In this document: in pieces, positions 34,184 to 44,957 of the stretch
Layout of the letters: the number at the start of each line of letters is the position of its first letter
Numbering within the stretch: the first letter of the stretch is position 1
DNA from: Cryobacterium sp. N22
GTDB taxonomy: Bacteria; Actinomycetota; Actinomycetes; Actinomycetales; Microbacteriaceae
Assembly: GCF_002929555.1 (NCBI RefSeq)
Contig: NZ_PJJP01000033.1
Span: 124,001-188,000, forward strand
Length of the DNA: 64,000 nt
Direction of reading: 5' to 3'
Notes under the pieces: model-generated
Databases searched by the model: none
What the model was told of the DNA's origin: nothing
Seen by the model: the letters and a program-made list of their open reading frames with translations, nothing else
Program-made: the position numbers and the translations under genes

Positions 34184-35704
34184 ATGATCGACGACGACCA
34201 TTCGGAACCCCTACTCAGGGTGCACGGAATCACGAAGGCTTTCGCCGGGGTGCAGGCGCTCAAGGGTGTCGACCTGGAGGTTCGTGCCGCCGAAGTGCAC
34301 TGCCTTCTCGGGCAGAACGGCGCCGGCAAGTCCACACTGATCAAGGTGCTCTCCGGGGTATACCAACCCGACGGCGGCGTCATCCGGTGGCAAGGCGATG
34401 AGGTGTCCATCATCCATCCGGTCTTCGCCCTCGGCCTCGGCATCGCCACGATGTATCAGGAACTCGACGTCGTCGACGGCCTCACCATCGCCGAGAACAT
34501 CTTCCTCGGGCACGAGCGCGCCTCGGGAGGCATGCTCAAGGTGAAAGAGGCCAACCGCGTCGCCCGCGCCCTGCTCGTGCGGCTCGGCCACGGCAACCTG
34601 TCACCGAGCACTGAGGTGGGCCGATTGTCTGCCGCCAATAAGCAGATCGTCAGCATGGCGCGAGCGCTGTCCCACGACGCGAAGCTGATCATCATGGACG
34701 AGCCCAGCGCGGTGCTCGACTCCGAGGAGGTGCGCAACCTGTTCAGGGTCATCCGCGAGCTCACCAGCCAGGGCGTTGCCGTCGTCTACATCTCGCACCG
34801 CCTCGAGGAGATCCGGCAGATCGGCGACCGGATCACCGTGATCAAGGACGGCAGCAGCATGGCCGTCGGCCTGGGCGTTGCGGACACCCCCACCGCCGAC
34901 CTGATCACCCTGATGACGGGTCGGGCGGTCGCGAACGTCTTCCCCGACCGGGTTCCGGTGCCCGCTGACGCCCCCGTGCTGATCGACGTGGCGGGCCTCA
35001 GCCTGCGCGGACATTTCTCCGACGTCAGCCTGAGCGTGCGCGCGGGCGAGATCGTCGGCCTCGCCGGACTGGTCGGGTCCGGCCGGTCCGAGATCCTGGA
35101 GACCATCTACGGCGCGCGCAAGGCCTCGGCCGGACAGGTCACCGTGACCGGAGTACGGCTGACGAACGGCTCGGTGAGCAACGCCGTGAAGGCCGGCATC
35201 GGATTGGCTCCCGAAGAGCGCAAGAGCCAGGGCCTCATCCTGGACGAACAGGTGTACCGCAACGTCACGTTGTCGACCTTCGCGAGGTTCGCTCGCGGCG
35301 GCTTCCTCGACGAGCGCCGCGAACGGCAGCTGGCACTCGAGCAGATGCAGGCACTCGAACTGCGGCCGGCCGACCCCGACCGGGCCACCCGCACGCTGTC
35401 CGGCGGCAACCAGCAGAAGGTGCTCCTCGCCCGCTGGCTGCTGCACGGCACCAAGGTGCTGTTGCTGGACGAACCGACCCGGGGCGTCGACGTGGGCGCC
35501 CGCGCCGAAATCTACGCCCTCATCCGCCGGTTGGCCGCCGCCGGCACCGCCATCATCCTGGTGTCGAGTGAGATCGAAGAAGTCATCGGACTGGCCGACC
35601 GGGTGCTCGTCATCGGCGACGGCGAGGTGCTGACCACCACCGACGCACACGCCATCGACGAGGCCGGCGTGCTCGATCTGGTCATGAAAGGAGCAGCAGC
35701 GTGA
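34184..35704 (+). CDS. CUT2 sugar ABC transporter ATPase (RbsA/MglA-like, two nucleotide domains)
   Basis: 506 residues, two ABC domains in one chain. Domain 1 has Walker A GQNGAGKST, Walker B LIIMDEPSAVLD and H-loop ISHRLEE, with a loosened signature (LSAANKQ). Domain 2 has the family-typical Lys-less first loop GLVGSGRSE, a good signature LSGGNQQK and Walker B VLLLDEPTRGVD. The start is ATG 34184, supported by the TATGTT box. It drives uptake with the permease whose GTG overlaps its stop by 4 nt. Confidence 0.93.
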   Translation: MIDDDHSEPLLRVHGITKAFAGVQALKGVDLEVRAAEVHCLLGQNGAGKSTLIKVLSGVYQPDGGVIRWQGDEVSIIHPVFALGLGIATMYQELDVVDGLTIAENIFLGHERASGGMLKVKEANRVARALLVRLGHGNLSPSTEVGRLSAANKQIVSMARALSHDAKLIIMDEPSAVLDSEEVRNLFRVIRELTSQGVAVVYISHRLEEIRQIGDRITVIKDGSSMAVGLGVADTPTADLITLMTGRAVANVFPDRVPVPADAPVLIDVAGLSLRGHFSDVSLSVRAGEIVGLAGLVGSGRSEILETIYGARKASAGQVTVTGVRLTNGSVSNAVKAGIGLAPEERKSQGLILDEQVYRNVTLSTFARFARGGFLDERRERQLALEQMQALELRPADPDRATRTLSGGNQQKVLLARWLLHGTKVLLLDEPTRGVDVGARAEIYALIRRLAAAGTAIILVSSEIEEVIGLADRVLVIGDGEVLTTTDAHAIDEAGVLDLVMKGAAA

Positions 35705-36741
35705 GCGAACAGAACGGCGCCATCGCCGCCCAGAACGACCCCCGAACCGAAGGCGAGAACCGTCCAAGTGCACTCCGGCGGATCATGAGCGGATCGGTCG
35801 GCCGCAACCTCGGGCTGGTGATCGCGCTCGTGGTGCTGGTGATCGCAGGAACCATCACGGCCGGCGACAGATTCGCCAGCTACGACAACTTCCTCACCAT
35901 CATCCGCTTCGCCTCGATCATCGGAGTGATCAGCATCGGCCTGACCTTTGTGATCACCGCGGGCGGCATCGACCTCTCCGTCGGGTCGGTGATGGGCCTG
36001 GCCACCGTGGTCGCCAGCCTCACGGCAGTGCAAGTGGCCGCGACCCAGAGCTCCTGGATATTGATGATCCTGATCCCGCTCGGTGTGGGAATCGCGGCCG
36101 GTCTGGTGAACGGGATCGTGATCGCGTACGGCAATGTCGTAGCGTTCATGGCCACGCTGGCCATGCTCGTCGCCGCCCGCGGACTCGCCGAGCTGATCTC
36201 CGGCCGGCGCACCCAGATCGTCATCGAGACCGGGTTCCTGCAGTTCACCCGGTCGAGCATCATCGGCGTTCCCCTGCTGATCTGGATCTTCCTCATCGTC
36301 GCCATCGTGGCCTGGTTCCTGCTGAACCGCACGACCTTCGGCCGCCGCACGGTGGCCATCGGCGGCAACCGGGAGGCATCCAGACTGGCCGGCATCCGGG
36401 TGAAGCGACACCTGGTCTACGTCTACGTGCTCAGCGGCCTGACCGCCGGGATCGCGGGGATCATGATGCTCGGCCGCACCACCGCCGGCACCTCCACCCA
36501 CGGCACCCTGTATGAGCTCGACGCTATCGCGGCCGTGGTGGTCGGCGGCACCCTGCTCATCGGCGGCCGCGGCACCATCGTGGGCACGGTTCTGGGCGTG
36601 CTGATCTTCAGCACCCTCACCAATGTGTTCACCCAGAACAACCTGGACACCTCGGTGCAGGCCATTACGAAGGGCCTCATCATCGTGGTCGCGGTGTTGC
36701 TGCAGCAACGATTCGCCAGTCGCGGCCCGTCAGGCACCTAG
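35701..36741 (+). CDS. CUT2 sugar ABC transporter permease (RbsC-like)
   Basis: 346 residues; GTG start inside a GTGA overlap with the ATPase stop. About ten helices, with the family segments TAGGIDLSVGSVMGLATVV and AIGGNREASRLAGI (the ATPase contact loop) and the C-terminal GTVLGVLIFSTLTNVF. A 40-residue polar N-terminus precedes helix 1. Substrate should match that of the binding protein and the two divergent enzymes. Confidence 0.93.
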   Translation: MSEQNGAIAAQNDPRTEGENRPSALRRIMSGSVGRNLGLVIALVVLVIAGTITAGDRFASYDNFLTIIRFASIIGVISIGLTFVITAGGIDLSVGSVMGLATVVASLTAVQVAATQSSWILMILIPLGVGIAAGLVNGIVIAYGNVVAFMATLAMLVAARGLAELISGRRTQIVIETGFLQFTRSSIIGVPLLIWIFLIVAIVAWFLLNRTTFGRRTVAIGGNREASRLAGIRVKRHLVYVYVLSGLTAGIAGIMMLGRTTAGTSTHGTLYELDAIAAVVVGGTLLIGGRGTIVGTVLGVLIFSTLTNVFTQNNLDTSVQAITKGLIIVVAVLLQQRFASRGPSGT

Positions 36742-36797
36742 CCGTCCAGGGGCGCCGCGTCGGGAAGGGTGCCAGGATCGTGGCGCAGAATAGGCAC

Positions 36798-37796
36798 ATG
36801 CCTCTTTCTCCGGTCCTGCCCACCTCCATGCGCGCCCTGGTCATCGACCGTACGGGTGGCCCCGACGAATTGCACGTGGCCGAACTGCCGCTGCCCGTCG
36901 CGGTCGGTGACGAGCTCCTGGTGCGCGTGGTGGCCGCGGGTATCAACCCCATCGACGCGAAGACCCGGGCCGGGTCCGGCGCCGCGGCCGCGATCGCCGG
37001 CTACCCCACGGTGCTCGGCAACGACTTCAGCGGCATCGTCGTGCGCGCTCCCTACGACAGCTTTCCGTTGCAACCCGGCGACGCCGTGTACGGCATGGCC
37101 CGGCCGCCGCGGATCGCGGGCAGCTACGCCGAGTACCTGGCGGTGTCGAGCATGTCCGTCGCGCGCAAGCCCGCCGCGGTGAGTCACATCGAAGCCGCCG
37201 GCATCCCGCTGGCCGCGATGACCGCCTGGGGCATGGTGACCCTCGCGAAGGCCGGCCCCGGCCAGCGGATGCTCATCCACGCCGGCAGCGGCGGCGTCGG
37301 CCACTTCGCCGTGCAGTTCGCCCGGCACCTGGGCGCCCACGTCACCACGACGGGCTCCACCGCCTCGGTCGAATTCCTGCACCGCCTCGGCGCGCACGAG
37401 GTGATCGACTACAGCACCACCCGGTTCGAGGAGCAGCTATCTGGCCTCGACAGCGTCATCGACCTGATCGGCAACGTGCACGATGACACCGGCACCCGCT
37501 CGCTCGCGGTGCTGCGGCCGGACGGCCTGCTCGTGAACGCGCCCACCGGCAGCTGGCCCACCATGCAGGCCGACGCCGCCGCCGCGGGGGTGCGCGCCAC
37601 CGGGTACAAGGTCGCCGCCGATGCCCGGGTGCTCGACACCATCACGACGCTGATCGACAACGGCAGCGTGCGGGTGAACATCCACTCGGTCTTCGACCTC
37701 GACGAGGGACCCGCCGCGCACCGGGCGATCGAGGGCGGCCACACCCGCGGCAAGATCGTGCTGCGGGTTTCCGACGCCGACGAGAGCGCCGCGTGA
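36798..37796 (+). CDS. Zinc-less medium-chain quinone oxidoreductase family protein
   Basis: 332 residues from ATG 36798; an ATG at 36828 or GTG at 36780 are alternatives. GroES-like N-terminal domain (VLGNDFSGIVV) and Rossmann NADPH site MLIHAGSGGVGHFAVQFARHLGAHV. The structural- and catalytic-zinc Cys residues of alcohol dehydrogenases are missing, as in QOR/zeta-crystallin proteins. It probably reduces quinones or enones with NADPH. Its stop overlaps the photolyase start (GTGA), so the two are translationally coupled. Confidence 0.88.
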   Translation: MPLSPVLPTSMRALVIDRTGGPDELHVAELPLPVAVGDELLVRVVAAGINPIDAKTRAGSGAAAAIAGYPTVLGNDFSGIVVRAPYDSFPLQPGDAVYGMARPPRIAGSYAEYLAVSSMSVARKPAAVSHIEAAGIPLAAMTAWGMVTLAKAGPGQRMLIHAGSGGVGHFAVQFARHLGAHVTTTGSTASVEFLHRLGAHEVIDYSTTRFEEQLSGLDSVIDLIGNVHDDTGTRSLAVLRPDGLLVNAPTGSWPTMQADAAAAGVRATGYKVAADARVLDTITTLIDNGSVRVNIHSVFDLDEGPAAHRAIEGGHTRGKIVLRVSDADESAA

Positions 37797-39229
37797 CTGA
37801 CAACCCGAGCGACGTCGCCGCCTCGGTGATTCGACCCGACGGGCCCTCGCTGGTCTGGCTGCGCGACGACCTGCGGCTGGGTGATAACCCGGCCCTCACC
37901 GCCGCGGTCGAACGCGGCCGGCCGCTCGCGTTGGTCTACGTTCTCGACGAGGTCTCCCCCGGCATCCGCCCGCTCGGCGGCGCCGCCCGCTGGTGGCTGC
38001 ACCAGAGCCTCAGCTCCCTCGCCGCCGATACTGCGGCCCTCGGCGGCCGTCTGGTGCTGCGCCGCGGCGCCGCGGCCACCGTGCTCGGCGAACTCGTCGA
38101 CGAGCTCGGCGCTGGCGCGGTGTTCTGGAACCGTCGGTACGGCGCCGCCGAACGCGACGTGGACACCCACATCAAGGCGAGCCTCACCGACGCGGGCGTG
38201 GTGGCGCACAGCTTCGCCGGCTCGCTGCTCTTCGAACCGTGGACCATCCGCACCGGCGGCGGCACCCCGTACACGGTATTCACCCCGTTCTGGCGGGCCT
38301 GCACCGCCGGGCCGCCGCCGCGGGCACCCTACCCGGCGCCGGCGACGCTCGATCTGCCCGGTGACACCGCCCCGGACCTGGCCGGCGACGATCTCGCCTC
38401 GTGGGAGTTGGAACCGCGCCATCCGGACTGGGCCGACGGGCTGCGCGAGGCCTGGACACCCGGGGAGGACGCCGCCCAGCAACTCCTCGCGGCCTTCCTC
38501 GACGAGGCCCTGCCTCAGTACGGCACCGAACGCGACCTGCCGGCCCAGCAGGCCACCTCGAGGCTCTCGCCATACCTGCGCTGGGGCGAAATCAGTCCGC
38601 ACCAGATCTGGCACGCCACCGACGTCGCCCGCCGCGGCCTCACCGGTGCGGCCGCCACCAGCGCCACCCGGTTCCTCACCGAGGTCGGCTGGCGCGAGTT
38701 CGCCTACCACGTGCTCTTCCACGCGCCCGATCTGGCCACGGCCAACCTGCGCCCCGGCTTCGACGACTTCCCCTGGCCGCCCCTGGACGACGCCGCGCTC
38801 ACGGCCTGGCAGCAGGGACGCACGGGCTTCCGCCTGGTGGATGCCGGCATGCGGGAGTTGTGGCGCACCGGCAGCATGCACAACCGGGTGCGCATGGTCA
38901 CGGCGTCGTTCCTGATCAAGAACCTGCTCATCGACTGGCGGCTGGGCGAACAGTGGTTCTGGGACACCCTCGTCGACGCCGACCCGGCCAGCAACCCGTT
39001 CGGCTGGCAGTGGGTGGCCGGCTCAGGTGCGGATGCCGCACCGTACTTCCGGGTGTTCAACCCCGAGCTGCAGGCGGCCAAGTTCGACCCCGCCAACGAG
39101 TACGTGCGCCAGAACGTGCCCGAATGGGGCACGGCGGCCTACCCGCAGCCCATCGTCGACCTCGGCGAGACCCGCCGGGCCGCCCTGGCCGCCTACGAGC
39201 ACGTCAAGGCCTCGCGAACTGTGAGCTAA
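37793..39229 (+). CDS. phr: Deoxyribodipyrimidine photolyase (CPD class I)
   Basis: 478 residues, standard length. The N-terminal alpha/beta antenna domain starts LVWLRDDLRLGDNPAL. The FAD domain has TSRLSPYLRWGEISPHQIW, the substrate-site NRVRMVTASFLIKNLLIDWR, and the conserved DADPASNPFGWQW with a downstream FNPELQAAKFDP. It repairs UV pyrimidine dimers with blue light. The last codons and TAA stop lie inside a 61-bp intergenic palindrome, so the C-terminal SRTVS is repeat-derived. Confidence 0.95.
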   Translation: MTDNPSDVAASVIRPDGPSLVWLRDDLRLGDNPALTAAVERGRPLALVYVLDEVSPGIRPLGGAARWWLHQSLSSLAADTAALGGRLVLRRGAAATVLGELVDELGAGAVFWNRRYGAAERDVDTHIKASLTDAGVVAHSFAGSLLFEPWTIRTGGGTPYTVFTPFWRACTAGPPPRAPYPAPATLDLPGDTAPDLAGDDLASWELEPRHPDWADGLREAWTPGEDAAQQLLAAFLDEALPQYGTERDLPAQQATSRLSPYLRWGEISPHQIWHATDVARRGLTGAAATSATRFLTEVGWREFAYHVLFHAPDLATANLRPGFDDFPWPPLDDAALTAWQQGRTGFRLVDAGMRELWRTGSMHNRVRMVTASFLIKNLLIDWRLGEQWFWDTLVDADPASNPFGWQWVAGSGADAAPYFRVFNPELQAAKFDPANEYVRQNVPEWGTAAYPQPIVDLGETRRAALAAYEHVKASRTVS

Positions 39230-39273
39230 GCCCCAGGATTTCGCGATTTTTGGGGCTTTTCTCACGGTACGCG
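39213..39273. repeat. 61-bp palindrome, CGCGAACTGTGAG family, supplying the photolyase stop
   Basis: Left arm CGCGAACTGTGAGCTAAGCC and a right arm ending CTCACGGTACGCG pair at about 21 of 25 positions (outer CT/AG also pair). The copy matches the elements at 18881 and 56816 in arms and length. It overlaps the last five codons and stop of phr and reaches to 4 nt before the convergent GNAT stop; it could terminate both transcripts. Confidence 0.8.
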
Positions 39274-39276
39274 AGC

Positions 39277-39855
39277 TCAGAGGGCGCGCTCGAGGACGTA
39301 GTCGTCTTCGTAGCGTTCACCCACGAGGAAGCGTTTGAGGCCCACCCGCTCGAACCCGTGCTTGCCGTAGAAGCGCAGGGCCCGCACGTTCTCCTGGTTC
39401 ACCCCGAGCCAGGACCCCGCGGCCCCACGCTCCCGGGCGGCCTCGAGCGTGGCCGCCATCAGGGCCGCGGCCGTGCCGCTGCCGTGGGCCTCGGCGAGCA
39501 CGTAGCATTTGCTCAGTTCGGCGGTGGGGCGGATGCGGATCGCGGCGGCGGCATCCGCGTCGTGCGGTTCACCGAACACGAGCATGGTGTAGCCGGTGAG
39601 GGTGCCCGCGGTGGTTTCGGCGACAAGCAGGAGCCGATCCGGGTCGGCGAGGAAGGCCTCGAAGTTCGCCGGGGCGAGCACATCGCGAATGAACGCGGCG
39701 ACAGCGTCGGCGCTGGTGTGCGGCGGGCAAGCCAGCGCGAAGGTGGCGGCGGCCAGCTCGGCGAGCGCCGCGGCCTCGTCGGGCCGGGCCGGACGAATCC
39801 GCACCTCGGCGGAAGGTCGGTGCGGGGCAGGGGATGTCGGTGTGGGTTCGGTCAC
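39277..39855 (-). CDS. GNAT-family N-acetyltransferase
   Basis: 192 residues from GTG 39855, where an acetyltransferase reading starts (VRIRPARPDEAAALAELAAATF). The GNAT core follows: LLLVAETTAGTLTGYTML, and the acetyl-CoA motif A region YVLAEAHGSGTAAALMAATLEAARERG, then WLGVNQENVRALRFYGKHGFERVG. The pattern suits small-molecule (amine or drug) acetylation; no substrate is evident. Confidence 0.85.
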   Translation of the reverse strand: MTEPTPTSPAPHRPSAEVRIRPARPDEAAALAELAAATFALACPPHTSADAVAAFIRDVLAPANFEAFLADPDRLLLVAETTAGTLTGYTMLVFGEPHDADAAAAIRIRPTAELSKCYVLAEAHGSGTAAALMAATLEAARERGAAGSWLGVNQENVRALRFYGKHGFERVGLKRFLVGERYEDDYVLERAL

Positions 39856-39885
39856 GCTCCCAGCCTTGCAGTCCGGCCCCGGGCG

Positions 39886-39925
39886 CGCAAACGGCCCCGT
39901 CGGGGTGCCGGCGGGGCCGTTTGCG
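39886..39925 (-). terminator. Terminator of the aceA-aceB operon
   Basis: CGCAAACGGCCCCG and CGGGGCCGTTTGCG form a perfect 14-bp stem around a 12-nt loop, 50 nt past the aceB stop and 31 nt upstream of the GNAT start. Confidence 0.75.
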
Positions 39926-39974
39926 TGCGGCTCTGCGTGCCGGGTTGGCATGCAGTCTGCCGTGAGCCGGACGC

Positions 39975-41696
<1,722 letters not shown>

Positions 41697-41754
41697 GATC
41701 GTGTTCTCCTTCGAATCGATGCGGATGTCTGGCTGGTGCCTGGGGCGAGACCGG

Positions 41755-43125
41755 CTAGAACTGCTCGGCCTCGGTGGATCCGGCCAGGGCGAGGGTGGCG
41801 CTGGTCGGGTTGAGCGCGGTGGCGATCCGGTCGAAGTAGCCGGTGCCCACCTCCCGCTGGTGGCGGGTGGCGGTGTAACCGTCGGCCTCGGAGGCGAACT
41901 CGGCCTCCTGCAGGTCGACGTACGCGCTCATCTGACGCTCGGAGTAGTCCTTGGCCAGGGTGAACATGGAGTGGTTGAGGGCGTGGAAACCGGCCAGCGT
42001 GATGAACTGGAAGGCGTAACCGCAGGCCGCGAGTTCGCGCTGGAACGCGGCGATCTGCTCGTCGTTGAGGTGGGACTTCCAGTTGAACGACGGTGAGCAG
42101 TTGTACGCGAGCTTCTTACCGGGGAATTGCGCGTGGATCTCCTTCGCGAAGCGCTGGGCGAGCTCGAGGTCGGGCTCGCTGCTCTCCACCCAGAGCAGGT
42201 CGGCATACGGCGCGTAGGCCAGGCCCCGCATGATCACCACATCGGGTCCGTTCGCGGTGTCGTAGAACCCCTCGGCGGTGCGGCCGCCGGTGAGGAATTC
42301 CTGGTCACGCTCGTCGATGTCGCTGGTGATGAGGCTGGCCGCGAGGGAGTCGGTGCGGGCGATGATGATGGTGGGCACGCCCGCGACGTCCGCCGCCAGC
42401 CGGGCCGCATTGAGGGTGCGGATGTGCTGCCCGGTGGGCACGAGCACCTTGCCGCCCATGTGGCCGCACTTCTTCTCGCTGGCCAGCTGATCCTCCCAGT
42501 GCACACCGGCCGCACCGGCCTCGATCATCGAGGCCATCAGCTCGTAGGCATTCAGCGGACCGCCGAAGCCGGCCTCGGCGTCGGCGACGATAGGTGCCAT
42601 CCAGTCGATGCCGGCCCCGTTGCCGGTGGCGTCGGATGCGGCCGCCTCGGCGCCCTCGATCTGGCCGGCCCGCAGCAGCGCGTTGTTGATGCGCCGAACC
42701 ACGGCCGGCACCGAGTTGGCCGGGTAGAGCGACTGGTCGGGGTAGGTCTGGCCGGACAGGTTCGCGTCGGCGGCGACCTGCCAGCCGGACAGGTAGATCG
42801 CCTTGAGCCCGGCGCGCACCTGCTGCACGGCCTGGTTGCCGGTGAGGGCGCCGAGCGCGGCGACCCACTCGGGGTTCTCCGGGGTGCCGTTCTCGTGGAT
42901 GAGCTCCCAGAGCTTCTCGGCGCCGCGGCGGGCCAGGGTGCGCTCCTCACGAACGGCGCCGCGCAGGGCGATCACGTCCTCGGCGGTGTAGTCGCGGCGC
43001 ACGCCCTCCCAGCGGGGGTCGGCCGCCCATTCCAGGGCGAGCTCCGCGGCCGTCTGGGTCTGGTCGCCGGGGCGGCCGGCGGGGCTGCCGGATGCAGCGG
43101 GGCCGGATGCGGTGGGATTCGTCAT
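41755..43125 (-). CDS. aceA: Isocitrate lyase
   Basis: 456 residues from ATG 43125 (GAGGAG upstream); the open frame upstream is non-coding. Signature [13 protein letters not shown] with the catalytic Cys220. [20 protein letters not shown] and the C-terminal [17 protein letters not shown] agree with the bacterial aldolase-like lyase. It splits isocitrate into glyoxylate and succinate, bypassing the CO2-releasing TCA steps. It is divergent from the RamB-like regulator at 43271. Confidence 0.97.
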   Translation of the reverse strand: MTNPTASGPAASGSPAGRPGDQTQTAAELALEWAADPRWEGVRRDYTAEDVIALRGAVREERTLARRGAEKLWELIHENGTPENPEWVAALGALTGNQAVQQVRAGLKAIYLSGWQVAADANLSGQTYPDQSLYPANSVPAVVRRINNALLRAGQIEGAEAAASDATGNGAGIDWMAPIVADAEAGFGGPLNAYELMASMIEAGAAGVHWEDQLASEKKCGHMGGKVLVPTGQHIRTLNAARLAADVAGVPTIIIARTDSLAASLITSDIDERDQEFLTGGRTAEGFYDTANGPDVVIMRGLAYAPYADLLWVESSEPDLELAQRFAKEIHAQFPGKKLAYNCSPSFNWKSHLNDEQIAAFQRELAACGYAFQFITLAGFHALNHSMFTLAKDYSERQMSAYVDLQEAEFASEADGYTATRHQREVGTGYFDRIATALNPTSATLALAGSTEAEQF

Positions 43126-43208
43126 GGTGTTCTCCTCGGTCAGCGTCATTGCGGAACTGGTGCGTGCACCCACTCTGCTGCGCGCCGTCGACCGCGCCCC
43201 GGGCCCAA

Positions 43209-43236
43209 ACCGAAGAAGAAATCCTGTTCTTCCGGT
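43209..43236. promoter_or_regulatory. Inverted repeat in the aceA/regulator spacer
   Basis: ACCGAAGAA (43209-43217) and TTCTTCCGGT (43227-43236) form an inverted repeat with a 9-bp spacer in the only AT-richer part of the 145-bp divergent region. It is the best candidate operator for the RamB-like regulator. It does not obviously match the published Corynebacterium RamB box. Confidence 0.5.
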
Positions 43237-43270
43237 TGTGTGAACAATCGCCGCATGTGAGCATGAGCAG

Positions 43271-44797
43271 ATGGTCACCGTCGATCCCACCCTCCCGCCC
43301 ATAGCGCCAACCCCGAGGCCGGCCGCCGCCGGGTCGCCCGCGCCGGGCGATGCCGATCCGGGCGCGGCGGGCATCGACGCGCTCACCCTGGGTCGCCGCA
43401 TCCGGGACCGGCGGCATCGGCTCGGTCTCACCCTGGACACCCTCGCCGCGGCCGTGGACCGGGCGCCCTCGCAGATCTCGATGATCGAGAACGGCAAGCG
43501 CGAACCGCGCCTGTCGATGCTGCGCCTGATCGCCTCGGCCCTGGAGACCACGGTCGACGAACTCCTGCGCACCGATGCGCCCACTCCCCGTGCGGGGTTG
43601 GAGATCGCCGTCGAACGCGCCCAGCGCGGGCCTGTGTTCACGGCGCTCGGGCTGCCGCGGTTCCGGGTCGGCCCCGGCCAGCCCGACGAGACCCTGCAGA
43701 CCATCCTCACCCTGCACAACGAGATCGAACGGCTGCACCGGGAACGGGCCGCCACCCCGGAGGAGGCCAGGCGGGCCAACGCACAACTGCGGGCCGAGAT
43801 GCGCGCCCGCGACAACTACTTCCCCGAACTCGAGGCGCAGGCGCTCGAACTCCTCACGGCCGTCGGGCACTCCGGCGGCCCCGTCTCACATCAGGTGGTG
43901 GCCGATATGGCCGCCCACCTCGGCTTCTCGCTGCACTACGTCGGCGACCTGCCGCACTCCACCCGGTCGGTCACCGACAAGCGCCACGGCAGAATTTATC
44001 TGCCCACGGAGCAGGCCGCGTCGCGTGATAGCCGCTCACCGATCCTCCAGGCCTTCGCCAGTCACCTCTGCGGGCACTCCGAGTCGGGAAATTACGCCGA
44101 TTTTCTGCGACAGCGGGTGGAGACCAATTACCTCACCGCCGCCATCCTGCTGCCCGAGACCGACACCCTGCGACTGCTGAACGACGCCAAGGCTGCCCGT
44201 CGCATCTCGCTCGAAGACCTGCGGGATGCGTTCTCGGTCTCCTATGAGACCGCCGCGCACCGGTTCACCAACCTCGCCACCGCGCGGCTGGGCATTCCGG
44301 TGCACTTCATGAAGGTGCACGAGTCCGGCACCATCATCAAGGCGTACGAGAACGACGACGTGCAGTTCCCCAGCGATGCGCTCGGCGCAGTGGAGGGCAG
44401 CACGGTGTGCCGCAGCTGGACGGCGCGCACGGTCTTCGACGTGCCGGACCGGTTCAGCCCCTGGTACCAGTACACCGACACCCCGGCCGGGACCTTCTGG
44501 TGCACCTCCCGCATCGAGAAGGCCAAGGAGGGCGACTACTCGGTCAGCGTCGGGGTGCCGTTCGCCCACGTCAACTGGTTCCGCGGCCGGGAGACCCCGA
44601 ACCGGGCCGTGTCCCGCTGCCCGGACGAATCCTGCTGCCGCCGGGCACCCGACGAGCTCTCCGGTCGCTGGGCGGGCCAGGCCTGGCCGGTCGCCCGCAC
44701 CCCCACGAGCCTGCTCGCGGCGCTGCCGACGGGCACCTTCCCCGGCGTCGACCCCACCGAGGTCTACCAATTCCTCGAGGCGCACGCCCCCGCCTAG
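43271..44797 (+). CDS. RamB-type regulator of acetate/glyoxylate metabolism (XRE HTH, ImmA/IrrE-like and short-chain fatty acid domains)
   Basis: 508 residues. After a 38-residue Pro/Ala-rich leader the XRE helix-turn-helix is [34 protein letters not shown] in trimmed form. The middle is an ImmA/IrrE-like (DUF955) domain whose HExxH site has decayed to HLCGH. The C-terminal Cys-rich region (PDESCCRR near 447) belongs to the DUF2083 family of short-chain fatty acid regulators. Corynebacterium RamB has this plan and represses aceA/aceB; the divergent position beside aceA supports the same role. Confidence 0.88.
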   Translation: MVTVDPTLPPIAPTPRPAAAGSPAPGDADPGAAGIDALTLGRRIRDRRHRLGLTLDTLAAAVDRAPSQISMIENGKREPRLSMLRLIASALETTVDELLRTDAPTPRAGLEIAVERAQRGPVFTALGLPRFRVGPGQPDETLQTILTLHNEIERLHRERAATPEEARRANAQLRAEMRARDNYFPELEAQALELLTAVGHSGGPVSHQVVADMAAHLGFSLHYVGDLPHSTRSVTDKRHGRIYLPTEQAASRDSRSPILQAFASHLCGHSESGNYADFLRQRVETNYLTAAILLPETDTLRLLNDAKAARRISLEDLRDAFSVSYETAAHRFTNLATARLGIPVHFMKVHESGTIIKAYENDDVQFPSDALGAVEGSTVCRSWTARTVFDVPDRFSPWYQYTDTPAGTFWCTSRIEKAKEGDYSVSVGVPFAHVNWFRGRETPNRAVSRCPDESCCRRAPDELSGRWAGQAWPVARTPTSLLAALPTGTFPGVDPTEVYQFLEAHAPA

Positions 44798-44803
44798 TCA
44801 CGC

Positions 44804-44860
44804 CGAGTTGCCGGAAAGTGCCCCTCCAACGCACCCGAAGGGGCTCATTCCGGCAACTCG
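44804..44860. repeat. 57-bp palindrome (type B)
   Basis: CGAGTTGCCGGAAAGTGCCCCT at 44804-44825 and its complement at 44839-44860 pair at 20 of 22 positions around a 13-nt loop. It lies just past the RamB-like stop, in a spacer to a convergent MarR gene. The same design and length recur at 60754-60810. Confidence 0.75.
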
Positions 44861-44887
44861 CGGCAGCTCTCCGGCGAGCGGGTGCTC

Positions 44888-44944
44888 CGAGTTGCCACTT
44901 CGGGCCCCTTTAGGGCGCTCAAACGGGCCCCAACTGCCGTCTCG
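44888..44944. repeat. 57-bp imperfect palindrome (type C)
   Basis: It starts CGAGTTGCCACTT and ends CCCCAACTGCCGTCTCG; the GGGCCCC cores face each other. About 43 of 57 positions match the copy at 60829-60885. It follows the type B element by 27 nt, the same B-then-C order as in the other cluster, and its right border runs into CTCGCGAACT, the first bases of the 61-bp family. Confidence 0.7.
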
Positions 44945-44957
44945 CGAACTCTCCCGG

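Noticed and set aside
34184..35704. Missing Walker A Lys in the second half of the CUT2 ATPase as a novelty
   Set aside because: The GSGRSE loop is normal for the second domain of RbsA/MglA-type proteins.
41755..43815. Extended 686-residue isocitrate lyase
   Set aside because: The extra N-terminal part is antisense to the divergent regulator; ATG 43125 has a good ribosome site and the family length.
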